A DNA stretch of 64,000 bases, from contig OY821743.1 in the NCBI GenBank assembly GCA_963682055.1, forward strand, positions 28,630,702 to 28,694,701. The letters are read 5' to 3'. Of this stretch, positions 59,699 to 64,000 are shown piece after piece. Every line of letters starts with the position of its first letter. Position 1 is the stretch's first letter. The notes below the pieces were generated by a model. That model made no database searches. It had not been told where the DNA came from and worked only from the letters and a program-made list of their open reading frames with translations. A program made the translations under genes and the position numbers. Source of the DNA: Primula veris (taxonomy: Eukaryota > Streptophyta > Magnoliopsida > Ericales > Primulaceae).

Positions 59699-60920
59699 CT
59701 GAAATTCCTATCCGCTGTTCTAGTTGCAGTTTTGCAGTTAGGTTCTAAGTGAGGTTGCAACTACAGTTAGAACCCAGTGTATAAATGGACAGAACTATAA
59801 AAAGTTAAATGTACGTAAATGAAATCACACGAACATTTAACAACGGAGTTCACATAACTAGGCTACGTCTCCGGGGCACTTAACCAGATTATGATATTAT
59901 AAAAAGCTTACAATATAGGACTCAAGTCTTAACGAAAAACACTTAGACTCCCTCTAGGTTTTTCTGCCTATCTCTATATTGCTCCTACTCTATAACTATC
60001 ACTTATAAATTAATGGCATCCCACCATTGTTTTCTTTTAAAGCTCACGTGTATTCTCTCTAGAAGATAAGTTCTTTATAATTTAGAACACACACATTTAC
60101 AAGCTAAGTTATCAACTATATAAGCAAGTAAAAACAATCTTCAATCTTCAATATCTTTTGATTGCTTTTTGACTTTGTTGATTGGCTTCAATCTTCCCAT
60201 GCATTGCGTGATACTTCAGCATTGATTGACTCCAATCATCATTGGTTGATACCTGTTTAATAACCAGCTTGATTGTAGGAGTTAGCATTGTCCTATAGGT
60301 AGGAATCATATAAAAAGATCATATCTTGAAAAGATATCTTTTAGGTATTCATGTAAAACATTAACTCCTGATTTTATTCAATCTTTAAACATATCATACT
60401 GAATTGATAAGGAACAAAAGATTGACACAAGTGATAAGGATTAGTATAAGAATAGAGATATAGAATTATAAATTTAAAGGAAACATAACTAATCTCTTTA
60501 TACCTTTTAGGAAATCTTTCCTTACCACTTTGATATTCTCACTTAAACGCATATTAAACTTTTAGAATCATGTGAGAATATATCCTGCATGCTGTAGAGT
60601 CAATTAACAATTAATAAATAACAGCTATGCAGATACACAGAACTAGACAGAATACTGCTGAGTAGCAGGTTGGAACTGTGGTTGCAACTGAGGTTGCAAC
60701 TAGTACTTGAAACCTGTTACTACTGACTTAGTAGGTTGCAACTGAGGTTGCAACTGGTACTTGGAACCTGTCACTATTGACTTAGTAGGTTGCAACTGAG
60801 GTTGCAACTGATACTTGAAACCTGTCAATTCTGTCTTAGTTCTTAACAACAGTTAGGATTTATTTAGTGAAAAACCAATAGACAATAAACAATATTTAGA
60901 CCAGAAATCTGGTCCTAACA
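59699..60920 (-). repeat. 3' LTR of Sirevirus-type copia element
   Basis: On the minus strand it starts TGTTAGGACCAGATTTCTGG at 60920, directly after the polypurine tract. Its far end is placed near 59699, where similarity to the other LINE copy stops (TG on the plus strand, so CA at the LTR end). Length is about 1.2 kb. The 5' LTR lies outside the window, so ends and target duplication cannot be verified. Confidence 0.7.
60664..60832. repeat. GTTGCAAC palindrome array in the Sirevirus LTR
   Basis: Three tandem units of about 54-57 bp, each with two GTTGCAACT palindromes and a GGAACCTGT or GAAACCTGT box, begin near 60664, 60731 and 60786. Six GTTGCAACT copies are present, and a further one lies at 59754-59762 near the other LTR end. 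Confidence 0.88.
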
Positions 60921-60942
60921 ATCTCCCCCTTTGTCATTGGTT
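60920..60942 (-). other. Polypurine tract next to the 3' LTR
   Basis: Minus strand reads GACAAAGGGGGAGATTG then TTAGGACC. Two further tracts with GGGGGAG occur at 61021-61032 and 61238-61251 in the 350 bp between the extra ORF and the LTR. Multiplied polypurine tracts are, as I recall, a Sirevirus hallmark. Confidence 0.8.
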
Positions 60943-61268
60943 TTGACAAATCAACTAAGTTTATAAACCACATAAATCCACCTGCAATTTCAATACAACA
61001 TTTGTATTGTATCTGTTTTAGCTCCCCCTGCAAGTTAGAATTGCAGGCATATCATATAAGTACAATCTATATGCACACAGTAGGTTTTCAGACCTGTTCT
61101 AAGTTCAAAGAAATTGCAGAATTATTAAAGCCAAACAGGCACAGAATTGTCTTAATACATCATAACTGGAAACAAAATAAAGTCTTGAAACTTAAACATT
61201 AAACTGAAAACAGAACCGAAGCAAATAAACTTTCTCTTACTCCCCCTATTTGTCACAACCTTGACAAA

Positions 61269-62570
61269 CTAGTTCCTAGGAATGTCTGACTGGGGTGGTC
61301 TTTCTCTTAGGGGTCTGTCCCTAACAACCTCTTCATGTTTATCTTCACTGCTTATAGAGAGGCCATCATCACTGTGAGTTGCATCCCCATCACTGTCACC
61401 ACCATCACTGTCACTATCACTTCCACTTTCTATAAGATTCTCCAGCAACTTTTTGATTTGATAGTCATCTGTATCCAGCTCAACTCTCCTTTCTGCATTG
61501 TAAGACAACTTTTGCTTCAAATACCACCTCACACCCCTCTTCTTTTCTGAAGGAGCATTAGATGTCTCTTCTTCTTTTTCTTTGCCCTTTTCTCCAGATA
61601 TGTCATTAACATGCCCTTCTTTTAGCAACTTTGCAGAAATGTACAGGGCAGATGGACAATCAGAGGAGGGTTCATTCATGATATTGATAGGAGAATTTCT
61701 GCCCATAGAATAAACTTGGCCTAGAATCATACTAGATATGAGGCACGGGAAAGGAAGGAGAGTGGAAGTAGAATCTGTGTTACTGAAATCTCTTATGAGA
61801 TTGAAGACATGTTGTCCAAAGTTGATAGGCCTAGAATCCATGATTTTATAGAGAAAGGTAGCCATATCTTTGCTAACTTTTGAGGGCTGTTTGGTTGGTG
61901 TCCAGTTAAATCTAGCTATTTTGTGCAGAACAGCAGCACACAGAGTGAGAGAGGATGTTTTGATGGAATTCCCATTAAATCTATTATTCTTTCCAGTTAA
62001 AACCAAGGCAATGACCTCAAAGTCATAATCAGCATCTTCAACAGCAGGATTGGGTGTATTTAGGAAATCATTTATAAGTTGTGGAGTAAAATCCAAAGTA
62101 AGACCTCTCAGAAAAACTCTCCCATAAGCAGGGTTTCCCTCATCAAATACAATGCTACTGAGATTAGCATAGAATTCTTTAACAACAGAAGGAAGAAAAG
62201 ATTCAGCAAAAGTAATTGTTTTTCCTAAACCAACAGCATGCAACAGCTTTTCAACATACACCTGTATGTGTGGATAACTAACCAAATTGAGCCTCCTTTC
62301 ACAGTGAATTTCTTTACTAGAAAAAGCCCTAAATCTCCTATAAGTTCTTCTACTCCAGAACTTAGGATCAACTGCATTGAATTTTTGATCATACTCAAAC
62401 TTAGCAACAAAAGGATCATTAATAGGATTCCTCCTAGGACGCTTTTTAGTCCTACGTGTCTTAGGAGAGGAGGACTCACTTACCTTAGCCTTAGAGCTAT
62501 GACTTGTTGAAGATTTGTTCACGAAATCTCTAAGAGTGCAATCATCATCAGAATTGGGGTTATTAGACAT
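61269..62570 (-). CDS. Sirevirus extra ORF ('putative plant transposon protein' type), 433 aa
   Basis: A single uninterrupted ORF downstream of pol on the same strand, ATG at 62570 and stop at 61269. The N-terminus is Ser-rich with a strongly basic likely nuclear-localisation run TRRTKKRPRRNP (residues 38-49). The middle, residues about 55-300, has the pattern of the domain often named putative plant transposon protein (Transposase_32): VKEFYANL, then a segment ending FLRGLTLDFTPQLINDFL, and later MATFLYKIMDSRPINFG. The C-terminus is acidic (SGSDSDSDGGDSDGD). There is no membrane segment or signal peptide, so the older label env-like does not fit. The function is unknown; DNA binding or a structural role would be inference. 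The intact frame suggests a young element. Confidence 0.8.
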   Translation of the reverse strand: MSNNPNSDDDCTLRDFVNKSSTSHSSKAKVSESSSPKTRRTKKRPRRNPINDPFVAKFEYDQKFNAVDPKFWSRRTYRRFRAFSSKEIHCERRLNLVSYPHIQVYVEKLLHAVGLGKTITFAESFLPSVVKEFYANLSSIVFDEGNPAYGRVFLRGLTLDFTPQLINDFLNTPNPAVEDADYDFEVIALVLTGKNNRFNGNSIKTSSLTLCAAVLHKIARFNWTPTKQPSKVSKDMATFLYKIMDSRPINFGQHVFNLIRDFSNTDSTSTLLPFPCLISSMILGQVYSMGRNSPINIMNEPSSDCPSALYISAKLLKEGHVNDISGEKGKEKEEETSNAPSEKKRGVRWYLKQKLSYNAERRVELDTDDYQIKKLLENLIESGSDSDSDGGDSDGDATHSDDGLSISSEDKHEEVVRDRPLRERPPQSDIPRN

Positions 62571-63542
62571 GGTTGCAACAGGGAGGTTGGAACTGTACTT
62601 AGAACCTATCAGTGGGCTTTACAGAGAGTAGGGTTTTACAGTTTAGAGAGAGAGAGAGAGTAATTTTGTAACGTGTAATTGAGTTTGGAGATTAAAAAGA
62701 GTTTTGTATAAATAGCAATAAAGGCCATATCCTTTTGTAATTGGAAAGAGATACATGCAAATCAATTTTGAAACAGATTTAGCCAAAAATAAGGAAAGTT
62801 CTTATCAACAAAAATTTGAAAAAAATAAACAGCTTAAATCACGAAGGAAACAGTTGGTATAAAGATAAACCCAGCAATTTATACAGATAATCATTCCTTT
62901 TTAAACAGATTTATCCAAAATTTGAAAAATCAAGAGTTGAAGCTTTGAAGGAAATTTGACATGATTGAAGATAAAGATAGAATAAGACAGATATTTAAGC
63001 TTTTGAAAAAAAAAAATGAAAATCTAGCAATTTACCCAAGAAAATATGTTTATCATAGAATAACTTTAATAAAGATTAAATTTTAGGAGCTTAAAATGAG
63101 CAAATCCGTTTTTATCTCTACACAAAAACTAGTTTGATGACCTCAGCAAGGAAAGAGTGTAAGTGATGTCAAAAATAACAAGACTTTGTCTTGACAGTTG
63201 TAAAATAGACTGAGGTTTCAACTGGTGTTGTAACTGAGCTTGCAACCAGTATTTTTAACACGAGGTTTCAACTGAAGTTGTAACTGAACTTCTAACCAGT
63301 TATTGAGAGAATGAGGTTTCAACCGAGGTTGCAACTGAGCTTGCAACCACAAACAAAATTTGCACTTTGTGCTTGCAACTCTATTACCAGAGAGGTTTTC
63401 AAGGACAAGTTACCTCACATCTGTTTTTGAGACACCAAAAAGCGGCTTTTTCAAAACAAAAACACCATAGCTCAATTAAGACTTAACCTTAGAAATAAAA
63501 ATTATTGAAGGTATTCAATATAGACATATTTAGCAAGAATAT
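62571..63542. other. Spacer between pol and the extra ORF, with a motif array
   Basis: Non-coding. On the minus strand it contains three units at about 63200-63355 with GGTTGCAAGCTCAGTTGCAA-like text and GTTGAAACCTC boxes, and a further TTGCAACC directly before the ATG of the extra ORF (62571-62578). These echo the LTR array. A GA tract lies at 62645-62660. Such a spacer could hold an internal promoter or splice acceptor for the ORF; neither can be shown here. Confidence 0.65.
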
Positions 63543-64000
63543 TCAATTAGATTGATAATGACATACCCCTATGTCACTTCTTAATGATTCAAACTTGTTT
63601 GTATCAAGGGGTTTTGTAAAAATATTTGCTAATTGTCTTTCAGTTGAAACATGTTCTAAAATTAAGCTCTTTTCTTCAACTAGTTCTCTTATAAAATGAT
63701 GCCTTAGATCAATATGTTTGGTCCTGGAATGTTGAACTGGATTTTTAGCTAAATCTATAGCACTTTTGTTATCACAAAACAGAGTTAAAACTTCTTTTTT
63801 AACATTATAATCAGTTAACATCTGTTTCATCCAGATTAATTGAGTGCATCCACTTCCAGCTGCAACATATTCTGCTTCAGCAGTAGACAAAGATATGCAA
63901 TTTTGCTTTTTACTGAACCAAGAAACAAGGTTGTTTCCAAAATAAAAACACCCACCAGAAGTACTCTTTCTATCATCTATGTTTCCTGCCCAATCTGCAT
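63543..64000 (-). CDS. pol: Sirevirus copia pol, C-terminal RNase H part (continues beyond the window)
   Basis: An open frame from the window edge to a stop at 63543-63545. It reads DWAGNIDDRKSTSGGCFYFG, then SLSTAEAEYVAAGSGCTQLI, CDNKSAI, NPVQHSRTKHIDLRHHFIRE and QLANIFTKPLD, the canonical copia RNase H and polyprotein tail. The catalytic acidic positions are present (D of DWAG, E of AEAEY, D of CDNKS). No stops or frameshifts occur in the visible part. The rest of pol, gag and the 5' LTR lie to the right. Confidence 0.93.
   Translation of the reverse strand, partial: ADWAGNIDDRKSTSGGCFYFGNNLVSWFSKKQNCISLSTAEAEYVAAGSGCTQLIWMKQMLTDYNVKKEVLTLFCDNKSAIDLAKNPVQHSRTKHIDLRHHFIRELVEEKSLILEHVSTERQLANIFTKPLDTNKFESLRSDIGVCHYQSN

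Noticed and set aside
60664..63355. A CRISPR-like array in the GTTGCAAC repeats
   Set aside because: Plant retrotransposon context, repeats include diverged spacers of the same text, and there are only three units per block.

Overview
The window is nuclear DNA of a flowering plant, most likely a eudicot: it is strongly AT-rich, its genes have many short exons and long introns, and it carries Ty1-copia, Cassandra, LINE, Helitron-like and MITE insertions. I cannot name a species. All gene models were assembled by hand from splice signals, reading phase and remembered family conservation; none was checked by a search.

Five host genes are visible. (1) Minus strand, 3415-12714: a ten-exon Golgi-type O-fucosyltransferase (509 aa) whose first exon has been tandemly duplicated, the inner copy being frameshifted. 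(2) Plus strand, 27294-34178: a five-exon gene for an 805-aa protein of unknown function. (3) Minus strand, 35289-39027: a five-exon At4g06598-type bZIP protein (313 aa) with a GC-AG intron inside the zipper. (4) Minus strand, 43227-44972: a four-exon DnaJ-type zinc-finger protein (125 aa), probably plastid targeted. (5) Plus strand, 54297-56753: a six-exon model for a small protein (186 aa) with a methyl-CpG-binding-like stretch. Each joined CDS is a multiple of three. Genes 2 and 3 converge. I see no operon-like or pathway link between the five.

Most of the rest is transposon. A complete copia-type element (14756-22278, minus sense, 5-bp target duplication AAATT) has nearly identical LTRs but wrecked coding sequence, and contains a complete Cassandra element (18262-18955, duplication CCACT) carrying the 5S-rRNA-like segment in its LTRs. 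Two related solo LTRs of about 1.27 kb lie at 24153-25420 (minus sense, CCACT) and 39531-40803 (plus sense, GATTC, inside a LINE fragment). Further LINE pieces lie at 47190-48736, 51161-53070 and 58610-59698. Several inverted-repeat elements are present, the clearest being a 207-bp hairpin with a 9-bp duplication in an intron of gene 5.

The right edge (59699-64000) is the 3' part of a Sirevirus-type copia element on the minus strand: end of pol, a spacer, an intact 433-aa extra ORF, several polypurine tracts and the 3' LTR. Its LTR and its pol-ORF spacer both carry arrays of a GTTGCAAC palindrome. The two solo LTRs carry different short near-palindromic motif arrays at the same LTR offset. 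This family-specific motif cassette, together with the extra ORF, is the most interesting pattern I found.
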